A DNA stretch of 64,000 bases from Paenibacillus sp. HWE-109 (lineage in GTDB: Bacteria > Bacillota > Bacilli > Paenibacillales > NBRC-103111). Below the pieces are notes generated by a model, which made no database searches, was not told the origin of the DNA, and saw nothing but the letters and a program-made list of their open reading frames with translations. Both the position numbers and the translations under genes were made by a program. This document shows, in pieces, positions 1-7,917 of the stretch. Position 1 is the first letter of the stretch. Every line of letters starts with the position of its first letter. The stretch is taken from NCBI RefSeq assembly GCF_022163125.1, contig NZ_CP091881.1, forward strand, positions 8,984,501-9,048,500, read 5' to 3'.

Positions 1-330
1 GACAAACTAACTAAATTTAGAAACGATGTAATACATAAAGGTAAATTCCCGTCTTATGATGAGGTTATTAAATATTCGGAAGCAGTGTTCACATTTATTA
101 GAAACCATTTAGTTGATCTTAAGGGTGAATTTAGTGATGCAGTTGAAATTGTTAATGATAAATATATTGCGAATTACATGATGAAAAATAATTCTGATGG
201 GAAACATCTAGTTTCGTGGAGCGAAAATACAGTCTTCAGAGCTTCTAGGCCAATTGAGGAGATAAAAGAACTGAATTTCTTAAATTGTATTGATGAAAAA
301 AGAGTCTACAGAACCTTTCATAATAAGTAA
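1..330 (+). CDS. C-terminal part of a HEPN-like hypothetical protein (5' end outside window)
   Basis: The frame is open from the first base and ends at a TAA, so only the C-terminal ~109 residues are visible; the ATG at 85 is internal. Near the start is R-N-D-V-I-H inside a helical stretch, followed by K-G. This fits the R-x4-6-H signature of HEPN domains, which occur in RNases of toxin-antitoxin and abortive-infection systems and in many uncharacterised proteins. The rest is polar, with no membrane segment. A strong terminator follows. RNase activity is inference from one motif, since the rest of the gene is missing. Confidence 0.5.
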   Translation, partial: DKLTKFRNDVIHKGKFPSYDEVIKYSEAVFTFIRNHLVDLKGEFSDAVEIVNDKYIANYMMKNNSDGKHLVSWSENTVFRASRPIEEIKELNFLNCIDEKRVYRTFHNK

Positions 331-453
331 TTTCACTAATATCTAGAAGAATAAAAGAACAAAATAGAAGTGCCGCGATTAATGACAAAAGATATTACAT
401 AATTACTCACTTTATGCCAAAAGTCATTCTAACGAGTGCCAAATGTACTTTAC

Positions 454-478
454 AAAACACCCCTCTTAGGGGTGTTTT
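454..478 (+). terminator. Rho-independent terminator after the partial HEPN-like gene
   Basis: A 10-bp perfect stem (AAAACACCCC / GGGGTGTTTT) surrounds a TCTTA loop. The flanking A and T runs make it potentially bidirectional. Confidence 0.75.
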
Positions 479-516
479 CAATGACAAAGTGACTTACAAC
501 TCACAAACTAAGACAG

Positions 517-555
517 TCCCGATGTGGCTCAAGGCCTTGAGACATCGGGATTTTT
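517..555 (+). terminator. Hairpin terminator, first copy of a dispersed hairpin
   Basis: TCCCGATGT and ACATCGGGA pair around a loop containing GGCTCAAGGCCTTGA, followed by TTTTT. A near-identical hairpin lies at 40766-40804, where it also encodes the C-terminus of a histidine kinase on the minus strand. Read on the minus strand, this copy encodes the same tail (K-N-P-D-V-S-R) with no kinase upstream. Confidence 0.65.
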
Positions 556-604
556 CGTTTTTTGATAAGTTGAATTTTTAAATGAACATTTTGGAGGGGT
601 TTCT

Positions 605-746
605 TTGAAATTCAAAGGAGGAAATGTAAAAAGACTGAGGGAAATACATAATCTAAATCAAATTGAATTTGCTAAGTTATTTGGGTCATAACTCCACATA
701 TGTGGAGTGTACAGTGTTACTTAAATTGAAAGGGGCTAATGGTTAA
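605..746 (+). pseudogene. Remnant of an XRE-family helix-turn-helix regulator
   Basis: A TTG start behind a GGAGGGG site gives 28 residues reading R-L-R-E-I-H-N-L-N-Q-I-E-F-A-K-L-F-G, the first helices of a Cro/C1 HTH domain, before a TAA. Reading resumes in another frame from about 687 as H-N-S-T-Y-V, the expected recognition-helix continuation, and ends at 746. The gene is frameshifted and lacks most of a normal regulator. Recognition of the HTH is good; the original role is unknown. Confidence 0.5.
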
Positions 747-798
747 GCACCTTATAGTAATTCGCCCTTTACATGAGGTTGGTCGATATTGTAATGAA

Positions 799-882
799 TC
801 ATGGTAAACCATCCACTTGATTTTCAAATCCGTCAGCAATTTCGATGATTTCTGGATTAATGGGGCAATATGTTCCTGTTGT
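799..882 (-). pseudogene. Short C-terminal gene remnant, unrecognised
   Basis: The minus strand reads a coherent protein-like C-terminus (G-T-Y-C-P-I-N-P-E-I-I-E-I-A-D-G-F) ending at a TGA, with an in-frame stop upstream and no start or ribosome site. It looks like the tail of a deleted gene. The rest of 747-985 shows nothing else recognisable. Confidence 0.25.
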
Positions 883-985
883 TCAAGTGTGTGTTTGTTA
901 GCTCTGATATACTAAGATGAGGGCGGTAGTGATTATTGGCTTTGAAAGAATGATTATATCAAGTAATTATGAAGGAATTTAAATA

Positions 986-1426
986 ATGACTAATTCAAGA
1001 TTTAGAGATACAGGTGAAAGAATATATGACTTTCTATTCAAATACGACATTCTCATAGAGTGTCCTCATTGTATGAAATGTGCCAAAGGATTAAAAAGAG
1101 TGGATGGGAAATTCAGTTATATTATGCAATGTAAACGTTGTGGAGTTTTGACTGATCCAATAGTTGGGACATGGGGGAACGGAACTTTTATGGGTTTGAA
1201 TCTTTGGTTACGGACGAATTGTTGTGGAGAATTACTGTGGGCTTATAATGAACAACATTTAGATTTTATGGACGGATATATTAATTCTTCTTTGCGTGAA
1301 GCAATTCCAAATAAAAATCAGAGTTTGGCAAGCAGGCTTCCTAATTGGATTAAAAGCGGGAAGAATCGTGAAGAACTCACAAAAGGAATCATAAAATTGA
1401 GAAAGAGGATAGAACAATGCAATTAA
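986..1426 (+). CDS. Zinc-ribbon-containing hypothetical protein
   Basis: This 146-residue protein carries C-P-H-C at about residues 26-29 and C-K-R-C at about 49-52, a four-cysteine zinc ribbon. A second part has T-N-C-C-G-E and a conserved-looking segment Q-S-L-A-S-R-L-P-N-W. Small proteins of this architecture recur in Bacillales genomes without assigned function; the resemblance to TFIIB-type zinc-ribbon proteins is general. An AAGGAA site precedes the ATG. It has no membrane segment or signal peptide, so it is probably cytoplasmic. It sits between a frameshifted regulator and a frameshifted TPR gene and appears intact. Confidence 0.6.
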   Translation: MTNSRFRDTGERIYDFLFKYDILIECPHCMKCAKGLKRVDGKFSYIMQCKRCGVLTDPIVGTWGNGTFMGLNLWLRTNCCGELLWAYNEQHLDFMDGYINSSLREAIPNKNQSLASRLPNWIKSGKNREELTKGIIKLRKRIEQCN

Positions 1427-1457
1427 AAGCACGATTTTGTATAAAGGTGGAAGATAA

Positions 1458-2089
1458 TTGAACCTATTCGAACAAGGCGATGAACTGTACGCCAGTGGAT
1501 TTTACCAAGATGCATATGAAAAATTTGAAATAGCTTATGTTAATGAGGAAGAAAACAAAGCTGATTGCCTCAATTATATGGCGTGTTGCCAAATACATTT
1601 AGGTAATTCTAAACAGGCTCTAGAGTTATTGGATAAAGCACTAAAAATAAGCCCTACGTGGGAAAGATTGCTTTTTAATAAGGGGCGCGCTTACTTGAAG
1701 TTGGGTAATCACATAGAAGCTCTTGCATTTTTTAACAGAGCAATTATGGCGAACCCCAATAATCAAGATGCTTATTATTATCTTGGCGTGTATTACGAAA
1801 AGACTGCTGAATACGAAATTGCTAAACAATACTATCAGAAGTCGTTGGAAATCGATCATGAACAAGCTGAAACACATTTGAATTTGGGAATAGTGTATTG
1901 GAATTTAGGGTATAAAGGGAAGGCATTAAAGGAGTTTGACTTAGCCTATCATTATGATAAAGAGTGCTTCGATGCGTTATGGAACAAGGGCAGGCATTAA
2001 AGTGGCTTAATAAAATTTTGGCGATTGAACCTGATAATGAACATGCTTTAAATAGTATCAAGGTGATTAATAAGCAATTATACGAGTAA
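1458..2089 (+). pseudogene. Tetratricopeptide (TPR) repeat protein, frameshifted near the 3' end
   Basis: The TTG-started frame gives 180 residues with four to five TPR units (for example A-L-E-L-L-D-K-A-L-K-I-S-P and A-L-A-F-F-N-R-A-I-M-A-N-P), a protein-interaction scaffold. The frame stops at 2000 just after L-W-N-K-G. In another frame from 1991 the next TPR continues exactly as expected (Q-A-L-K-W-L-N-K-I-L-A-I-E-P-D-N) and ends at 2089. A single-base deletion around 1990 explains this. The truncated protein could still fold. A 20-odd-base sequence just upstream (about 1424-1450) recurs at 5678-5703. Confidence 0.7.
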
Positions 2090-2188
2090 AGCTGTTAGTA
2101 TAAAAGAGCAATTTCATTGAAAGTTTGTTTAGAATAGACTGCTATGTCAATAAAACATGGATTCTATATATGGTCAGGAAGGTGAAGC

Positions 2189-2713
2189 ATGCGAAAAACA
2201 CAAATAGAACCTTGGAATGAATCTTGGAATGGAATATATTATGCTGAATCAAGTATTATTTCGTCATTACTGGAAAAAGAAGTGATAGAAATTCACCATA
2301 TTGGAAGCACTTCCGTCAAGCAAATAGGATTTGCAAAGCCAATAATAGATATTTTGGTTGTAGTCAAGAATGTCATTAACATTGATAAATATAACGAACA
2401 GATGGAGATAATTGGTTACACTCCAAGGGGGGAAAATGGAATTGCCAATAGACGTTACTTTATCAAAGGTGGAGAGCAAAGAACACATCACGTTCATTGT
2501 CATCAGACTGGTGACGAAAGGATTAATGCTCACTTATTTTTTAAACGATATATGATTGAACATCCCAATGAAGCAAGAGCATATGGAGAATTAAAAAGGC
2601 GACTTGCCGTGCAGTTCCCTGATAATACTCATTTGTATCAGGACGGTAAAGAAGAATTTGTAAATGACTTAGTGAGAAAGTCGAAGGAATGGGCTGAGCT
2701 ACAAGGAGAGTGA
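2189..2713 (+). CDS. GrpB family protein
   Basis: This 174-residue protein matches the GrpB/UPF0157 family: an N-terminal P-W region, then I-H-H-I-G-S-T-S-V and K-P-I-I-D-I-L-V-V-V, the pattern of a nucleotidyltransferase-fold core, then H-V-H-C-H and R-Y-M-I-E-H-P-N-E-A. Full length for the family. The biochemical role is not established; family members resemble minimal nucleotidyltransferases. AGGAAGGTGAAGC precedes the ATG. It is monocistronic and intact in a stretch of damaged genes. Confidence 0.85.
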   Translation: MRKTQIEPWNESWNGIYYAESSIISSLLEKEVIEIHHIGSTSVKQIGFAKPIIDILVVVKNVINIDKYNEQMEIIGYTPRGENGIANRRYFIKGGEQRTHHVHCHQTGDERINAHLFFKRYMIEHPNEARAYGELKRRLAVQFPDNTHLYQDGKEEFVNDLVRKSKEWAELQGE

Positions 2714-2884
2714 ACTATCCAAATTTTTCCGAGAATTTTTTTGCCTGGTTTCTCTTTAAGTTAGGAAAATAAAGTAGCATATGATTGGATAAGGATGAGA
2801 TTACAAAGTAAATAGAAACCTTCAATTTGTACAAATGAATAAATAGACGATTTAAATAATTGATTTATAGAAAGGGGAAATATC

Positions 2885-3064
2885 TTGGATTTGATAAATA
2901 AATGGTTTCCCTTGATCGTTATATTAATCGTTTTTTATTGGATGATGAAACTTTTGATTCACTATAAATTCAAGGATATGACAAAAGCCGCGGCTAAAAT
3001 GATTATTGTTATTGGCGTTCTACTCATAGTGTACTTTTTTTCTTGTTATATCTGCAATTGTTGA
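2885..3064 (+). CDS. Small two-helix membrane protein, hypothetical
   Basis: A TTG start behind AAAGGGG gives 59 residues with two hydrophobic segments (about 8-25 and 39-54) joined by a short basic loop (H-Y-K-F-K-D). The C-terminus ends C-Y-I-C-N-C. It resembles small membrane proteins of unknown role. No neighbour shares the transcription unit clearly. The 250 bases after it show no gene. Confidence 0.45.
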   Translation: MDLINKWFPLIVILIVFYWMMKLLIHYKFKDMTKAAAKMIIVIGVLLIVYFFSCYICNC

Positions 3065-3318
3065 TGATGAACAGCCTACTTAATACTAGGGTATGCAAGA
3101 AGAGTTTTAGGATTAGGTCAATGTTGAAATATAATGAGAATAAAACTCGTTTTATATAAAATTAGAAGATAGTACTAATAATTAGCTATACGAAAGAAGG
3201 AAGTTAACCTTACAAGGCTAGTCTTTGATTCGGAGTTAAAACGGCTTAGTCCTATCTCGGTTCGTGAATACAAGAACATATTATAAAATTGGGAAGAAAT
3301 GATAAAGGAGTAGAAACC

Positions 3319-3807
3319 ATGAATTGCCCTCAATGTAACAATGAATTAAGTGAAGTTCCTTTATGTTACGGAATTGAAGCTCCGTACTATTTTTACACGG
3401 TACCAGAAGAGAAAAGAACTGAGTTAACTAGAGATTTTTGTGTAATTGATGAACAATATTTCTATATAAGAGGACATATTGAAATACCGATAATTGATTG
3501 TAATGAGAAATTTATTTGGAGTGTTTGGGTTTCTCTTAGTGCAGAGAATTTTTTGAAATCCAATGAATTATTGCACGTACAAGGAAGGGAGAATGAGCAA
3601 CCTTATTTTGGTTGGTTGTCGACGGAGCTGTCAATATATCCAGTAACTACACTGTCGTTGAAAACAATGGTACATACACAAGAAGTTGGCGCTGTTCCGT
3701 TAATAGAACTAGAACAGACTGATCATCCACTTGCAGTTGAACAAAGAGAAGGAATTACAATGGAGAGAGTAAAAGAAATTGCTCATATAATAAATCATAG
3801 TCAGTAA
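3319..3807 (+). CDS. DUF2199 domain-containing protein
   Basis: The protein begins M-N-C-P-Q-C with a second half typical of DUF2199: S-V-W-V-S-L-S, a P-Y-F-G-W-L-S motif, and H-P-L-A-V-E-Q-R-E-G-I near the end. The ATG at 3319 is preferred over an upstream in-frame start at 3289 because AAAGGAG lies eight to ten bases before it. Function is unknown; DUF2199 proteins are small, cytoplasmic, and often found among orphan genes of the toxin-immunity kind. That role is inference. Confidence 0.75.
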   Translation: MNCPQCNNELSEVPLCYGIEAPYYFYTVPEEKRTELTRDFCVIDEQYFYIRGHIEIPIIDCNEKFIWSVWVSLSAENFLKSNELLHVQGRENEQPYFGWLSTELSIYPVTTLSLKTMVHTQEVGAVPLIELEQTDHPLAVEQREGITMERVKEIAHIINHSQ

Positions 3808-3896
3808 GTTATGAGGGTTTGAAAGCAGCCAACATCTTATGACATCGTGTTCTCGTAGCGAAGTCATACAATGACCTAATTTAATAATAAATTGAG

Positions 3897-3922
3897 GAAC
3901 TTCCTGAAGAGGAGGTTCTTTT
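3897..3922 (+). terminator. Terminator downstream of the DUF2199 gene
   Basis: GAACTTCCT pairs with AGGAGGTTC (one G-U pair) around a short loop and is followed by TTTTG. Confidence 0.6.
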
Positions 3923-3969
3923 GTTCTACACCTTTCGACTCGCTCATATGTTAATTTGGTGAATATTGG

Positions 3970-4068
3970 TATGATTCATGTAGTGGAATTCAATCAAAAT
4001 ATAAGCAACAGTTTTTTCAAGCCCCTGATGGAGAAGAGTATTGGAAATGGATTTTGAAAGTGGGTTAG
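3970..4068 (+). pseudogene. C-terminal gene fragment, unrecognised
   Basis: An open stretch without a start encodes a plausible protein tail (Y-K-Q-Q-F-F-Q-A-P-D-G-E-E-Y-W-K-W-I-L-K-V-G) ending in TAG. No ribosome site is present. It looks like the end of a lost gene. Confidence 0.3.
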
Positions 4069-4082
4069 AAATGAAAGTCTGA

Positions 4083-4377
4083 ATTCATTCATTAGTTATT
4101 GGAGGTAACCCTGTAATCTCACTTCCTGATGGTTATGACCTATTGGAGGTTTTTTTGGGAACTGAACTACAGGATAGAGATGAAGATGGCAATTGGGTGC
4201 TAGAAGCAATCGATGCTGGGCCAAGAAGAAATTAGTTGAATTAAAAATCCAGAGATTAGAGAAATTCGAGAATGAACGAGATATTCCAGATAGCGAATTA
4301 AGTAAAGTAAGTAACGAATTGATACGTCAGAACAAGAGGAATTGCAACGTTATAAAGACCAAAACAAAGATATCTAA
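4083..4377 (+). pseudogene. Decayed hypothetical gene with at least two frameshifts
   Basis: Three successive frames each give coherent sequence: G-G-N-P-V-I-S-L-P-D-G-Y-D-L-L-E-V-F up to about 4225; then K-K-L-V-E-L-K-I-Q-R-L-E-K-F-E-N-E-R-D to about 4325; then E-Q-E-E-L-Q-R-Y-K-D-Q-N-K to a TAA at 4375. Joined, they make one charged C-terminal helical region. The product is not recognised. Confidence 0.45.
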
Positions 4378-4430
4378 TAAAAGACTGGTTTTATATCTAA
4401 TGGTTTCTTGCTACTAAATATTATGAATAA

Positions 4431-4461
4431 TAAAAAGAAGCCCCAAAGTAAAAGAGCTTCT
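4431..4461 (-). terminator. Terminator for the small secreted protein gene
   Basis: On the minus strand AGAAGC and GCTTCT pair and are followed by TTTTTA. Confidence 0.5.
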
Positions 4462-4484
4462 AATTAAAGAGGATTAGCTTTACA

Positions 4485-4739
4485 TTAATTTACACCAAAA
4501 TAAATTTTTGCAGCAGCAATGTCTGCTTCGTACTGTGCATTTTGTGCGTCAAGTTCCCATTGATCATGCGCATTGCTTCCATCAATCCAATATTGTTGAG
4601 TTAAAGCGGTAAGATAGGAATTATAATTACTGTAGTTATGAATATTCACTAGAGGATGTGCTGAAACTGCAGAGGTGACACTCAATATCGAAACAACAAC
4701 TACAGCAGATAGTACGAATGACTTCAAACGATTTTTCAT
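4485..4739 (-). CDS. Small secreted protein, hypothetical
   Basis: The 84-residue product starts M-K-N-R-L-K-S-F and has a classic signal peptide: basic N-terminus, hydrophobic V-L-S-A-V-V-V-V-S-I-L-S-V, and an A-V-S-A cleavage site. The mature peptide is short, acidic and rich in N, Y, Q and A. The ATG at 4739 is chosen over a longer upstream frame because GGAGGG precedes it and the signal peptide starts there. Role unknown; an extracellular peptide is likely. Confidence 0.65.
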   Translation of the reverse strand: MKNRLKSFVLSAVVVVSILSVTSAVSAHPLVNIHNYSNYNSYLTALTQQYWIDGSNAHDQWELDAQNAQYEADIAAAKIYFGVN

Positions 4740-4924
4740 TTGTAATCCCTCCACGAAATTAGTAGTTTCTCTTACGTAAAAAGCATATAGGATGCGATGG
4801 GTAAACGCAACATCTTTACCAAAATGTAACATTTTTTGGTTCGATGTACGTTAAATCTTACAAGGAGTTGCACACTTGGATAAATCATTTTTTTCGGCTT
4901 CTTCGAAAGCAGTCTCAACCTTAA

Positions 4925-5321
4925 CTGCACAAAACATCAAAAAATGCAGCAGAATCGGTAGTTCGGATTCTGTTTAGAAATGATTATAAGATTTCCATAA
5001 ATTTAATGAATGGTGATAATCTCTCTGGAGATTTAGTGACAATTACGAATAGGAATGACTATGTTATAAAAGTGGATGGTGAAATCAATGAAATCTTGAT
5101 TCATTCAGGCAAAATAATTATTTTCTTCCTCCTCCTTATCACGCGGCGGGTTTTTATATGTATTTATTAATGGTGCAGTTTTTTATGGATTAAGTGTTGG
5201 AATAGGTAGTAGGTGCGTGAAAGAAATATTTTCCAAGAAACCATTCATTATTTCAAATTACATTTTTAGTTACATCACATTTGCCATTGTTGAGATCTTC
5301 GTAATGTTAAATGGTGAATAA
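4925..5321 (+). pseudogene. Frameshifted membrane-protein gene
   Basis: An open stretch without a start reads V-V-R-I-L-F-R-N-D-Y-K-I-S-I-N-L-M-N-G and D-L-V-T-I-T-N-R-N-D-Y-V-I-K-V-D-G, then breaks around 5115-5140. Coherent sequence resumes in another frame (G-F-L-Y-V-F-I-N-G-A-V-F-Y-G-L-S-V-G) with two hydrophobic segments and ends in a TAA touching the ATG of the next gene. The tight junction suggests the two were once co-translated. Family not recognised. Confidence 0.45.
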
Positions 5322-5637
5322 ATGAATGATTTTATTATACGGTGGTGGATGATATTGGTCGGAAAATCCTTTCAAGTCATTTTGGCTATAATGGTTAGCT
5401 TTTTTTCTGCCATTGTCTGGACGCTCTTCTCGTACTTTAGTGGACTTGTTTTAGCAATAGGAGAACCATTTGAGAAATATGGACTTTTTCAATTAGTTGC
5501 GAAGCCAGGGTCACCCATGGACGGAGCATCAGTAATAACTAATCCACTTTAAAGTTTTCGCAATCACCATGATATTTACAAGTCTTATCTTTTCCTTTGT
5601 CGTGTTTGCTATGTTCAGTTCATTACTTTGGTTTTAA
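5322..5637 (+). pseudogene. Small membrane protein gene with a 3' frameshift
   Basis: The ATG frame gives 76 residues with a strong hydrophobic helix (F-Q-V-I-L-A-I-M-V-S-F-F-S-A-I-V-W) and stops at 5552. Removing one T in CTTTAAAG restores a frame that adds a second transmembrane helix (V-F-A-I-T-M-I-F-T-S-L-I-F-S-F-V-V-F) and ends at 5637. A one-base insertion therefore probably truncated a two-helix protein. The start abuts the stop of the preceding damaged gene. Confidence 0.45.
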
Positions 5638-5710
5638 GTAATCTGTTAGATTTCTTTTGGAATGGAATAACTATATGAAAGCACGATTTTATATAAAAGG
5701 GGGTTGATGA

Positions 5711-5941
5711 ATGAAGATAAGAGTTAATAAAAAAGAGCGCCAAGTAATAGTAGATGACTTTTTTCAAATTGGTGGAGCAATTGTTCCCAATAAAAATTGT
5801 GTTAAATGTGGTACTGCAATTATTAACTACGATAAGTATGATCATGAATTTTGTGCTTATTGTAATACATGGCTGAAAGCCCCATGCGGTGATGTAACTT
5901 GTATTTACTGTAGTAGTCGCCCTTCAAAACGATACTGTTGA
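5711..5941 (+). CDS. Small cysteine-rich zinc-binding protein, hypothetical
   Basis: The 76-residue product has three C-x2-C pairs (C-V-K-C, C-A-Y-C, C-I-Y-C) plus a C-G and terminal C, enough for one or two zinc sites. AAAGGGGG precedes the ATG. The end is abrupt, and the frame that follows (from 5898) reads protein-like sequence into the next gene, so the two may be one gene split by a frameshift near 5930. Function unknown. Confidence 0.5.
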   Translation: MKIRVNKKERQVIVDDFFQIGGAIVPNKNCVKCGTAIINYDKYDHEFCAYCNTWLKAPCGDVTCIYCSSRPSKRYC

Positions 5942-5996
5942 CTTTTATGATGGAAAGACTCTTTTCTTTGACATAACGACTAAACTCCCAAAGAAT

Positions 5997-6362
5997 TTGG
6001 AAATCATGGTTTGGGGTGTGAGTCTAATGCCGAGATTCAGTTGGAATAAGTACGTAAGTCTTGAAAGTGAAACTCGTCTTAGGGAGATTGTTGAAAGAAG
6101 TGAAAATATAGCTGTTCAGATTCAAGGGTTCGGCAAGCTAAGTTTTAAAGAAGTTATAGCAGGGAAAATAGAAGTTTCCCCCTGTGATATGTCTGTGAAA
6201 GGAAATTACACTTTTTTCAAGGATAGACAAGGAAAAACGTTGTCTTTCAGAAAAGAGTGGAATATGGACATCGTGGACAATGATTGTTATGAATATAATA
6301 TTGATTCTAATATAGCTTTTCCTTATGGTCATTGTGATTTGAAGTTATATGCAAAGGGTTGA
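5997..6362 (+). CDS. Hypothetical protein, 5' end uncertain
   Basis: A 121-residue frame beginning at a TTG without a good ribosome site. Coherent sequence continues upstream in the same frame to about 5898 (F-Y-D-G-K-T-L-F-F-D-I-T-T-K-L-P-K-N), so the real start is upstream or was lost by a frameshift with the preceding cysteine-rich frame. The body is mixed alpha/beta with no membrane segment. Not recognised. Confidence 0.45.
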   Translation: MEIMVWGVSLMPRFSWNKYVSLESETRLREIVERSENIAVQIQGFGKLSFKEVIAGKIEVSPCDMSVKGNYTFFKDRQGKTLSFRKEWNMDIVDNDCYEYNIDSNIAFPYGHCDLKLYAKG

Positions 6363-6461
6363 ATCCAAACAGGCAAGAAACTTTTTTTGGATTTGTAAAA
6401 AATAAAGAGTTGTAATGATTAGTTATAATAATATTCCCCATTGAAAGGCAGGGTGACATAA

Positions 6462-7196
6462 TTGAAATATGGGAAAATAATTGGCGAAGGCAATACAGCA
6501 ACTGTATATGAATGGGAAGAAGGTACAGTGCTTAAGCTTTTCGATCAGGGATATCCAAAAAATGCGGTAGAAAGAGAGTTTCAAAACGCAAAGGCAATCA
6601 ATGGTATGAACTTTGCAAAACCAAAGGCATATCAAATTATTTGTTATGAAGAGCGAATGGGTATTATTTATGACAGAGTGGAGGGAGAATCCCTGTTGGA
6701 TTGGGTTTTGAAAACAGGTGACCTTCAGGGATGTGCAGAACATATGGCGAGGCTGCATAAGACAATCGTTCAGAACAGAGTTAGCAATGTACAGGATTAC
6801 AAAGAATTTTTAAAATCCAATATATTAAACACGTCATCGGCCAATTTATTGGAACAAGAAAAAGTTTTAGAAATCTTGGATAGATTGAAAGATGGAGATA
6901 CGCTTTGTCATGGTGATTTTCATCCGGGTAATATATTACTATTAAACGGGCATACGATGGTTATAGACTTCATGAATGTGTGCCATGGAGATTTTTTATA
7001 TGATGTTGCAAGAACTGTTTTTTTGGTGGAATATACACCAGTTCCAGCAGGTGCAGATGATAGAGAAACACTTCTGCGATTTAAGAAAACGCTGGCAGAT
7101 TTATATCTTATCGAAATGAATGTTACCCGAGAAATGATACATGATTATCTATCTGTGATTATTACGGCTAGAGTAGGTGAATGCCCTAACGAATAA
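6462..7196 (+). CDS. Aminoglycoside phosphotransferase-family kinase
   Basis: This 244-residue protein has the APH/choline-kinase fold: a glycine-rich loop I-G-E-G-N-T-A-T-V-Y-E at residues 6-16, a lysine in V-L-K-L-F, the Brenner-type catalytic motif H-G-D-F-H-P-G-N at about 150, and the metal-binding I-D-F motif in V-I-D-F-M-N. It should transfer phosphate from ATP to a small molecule; sequence alone does not identify an antibiotic. The TTG start has a G-rich site upstream. The C-terminus ends C-P-N-E. It is probably monocistronic and closed by a terminator. Confidence 0.8.
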   Translation: MKYGKIIGEGNTATVYEWEEGTVLKLFDQGYPKNAVEREFQNAKAINGMNFAKPKAYQIICYEERMGIIYDRVEGESLLDWVLKTGDLQGCAEHMARLHKTIVQNRVSNVQDYKEFLKSNILNTSSANLLEQEKVLEILDRLKDGDTLCHGDFHPGNILLLNGHTMVIDFMNVCHGDFLYDVARTVFLVEYTPVPAGADDRETLLRFKKTLADLYLIEMNVTREMIHDYLSVIITARVGECPNE

Positions 7197-7215
7197 GTTG
7201 TGGTTAGGCGTTTTT
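7185..7215 (+). terminator. Terminator overlapping the end of the APH-family gene
   Basis: CCTAAC pairs with GTTAGG across the stop codon region and is followed by GCGTTTTT. Confidence 0.5.
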
Positions 7216-7431
7216 CACTGTTTTTATTTTATAGATGTGTTGACTCTGTTTACTTCACACATGGACCAGTTAAAAGGCTTCCAGTCTTTATATGCTAATA
7301 ATAACGGAGAACGAGGGAGTTCAATAAAAGAGAAGATTCATTGATTCGAAGGGGTCTTTTCAGGGTTCTACTTTAGGGGGTATAAGAATTGCTTGCATTC
7401 GTTCAAGTAAAGGCAATACAGGAGGACTGGT

Positions 7432-7851
7432 ATGAATAATAATATTTTTACGGCTGCTGCTGTGGGCGACATCGAATATATAGTAAGTTCTATATCAAAA
7501 GGTATGAATATAAATAATGTGAGTGAAACGGGTTGGACTTTACTGATGTATGCGGTAGAAAATGAAAGAAAAGAAGTGGTTGAATTCCTGCTTAATCATG
7601 GCGCTGATGTAAATTTTCAAAGTTTTGGCGGATGGACTCCTTTACATCAAGCTGTAGACGCATCTATTGATGGAACAATTCAAACTGGTGGGAAGCAGGG
7701 GGAAGAACCTGTGGACATGATAGAGTATCTGCTAGACAATGGAGCAGATGTTGATATAAAGGATAGTCGAGGATTATCCCCAATAGATATCGCGAAATCA
7801 TATAATTCTAAGAAAATTATTCAAGTTCTTGAACAAAATAAACGGAATTAA
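7432..7851 (+). CDS. Ankyrin repeat protein
   Basis: The 139-residue protein has three to four ankyrin repeats with the usual signatures: G-W-T-L-L-M-Y-A-V, V-V-E-F-L-L-N-H-G-A-D-V-N, G-W-T-P-L-H-Q-A-V, and Y-L-L-D-N-G-A-D-V-D. Such short proteins act by protein binding, and several single-gene ankyrin proteins in Bacillales are toxin-immunity proteins (inference here). AGGAGGACTGGT precedes the ATG. No signal peptide. Confidence 0.8.
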   Translation: MNNNIFTAAAVGDIEYIVSSISKGMNINNVSETGWTLLMYAVENERKEVVEFLLNHGADVNFQSFGGWTPLHQAVDASIDGTIQTGGKQGEEPVDMIEYLLDNGADVDIKDSRGLSPIDIAKSYNSKKIIQVLEQNKRN

Positions 7852-7917
7852 CAGTATTGGGTTTAGGGCAGAAATATAGCATTGAAAGGTTAATTTCATA
7901 TGAGGTAAAAACGCGAT

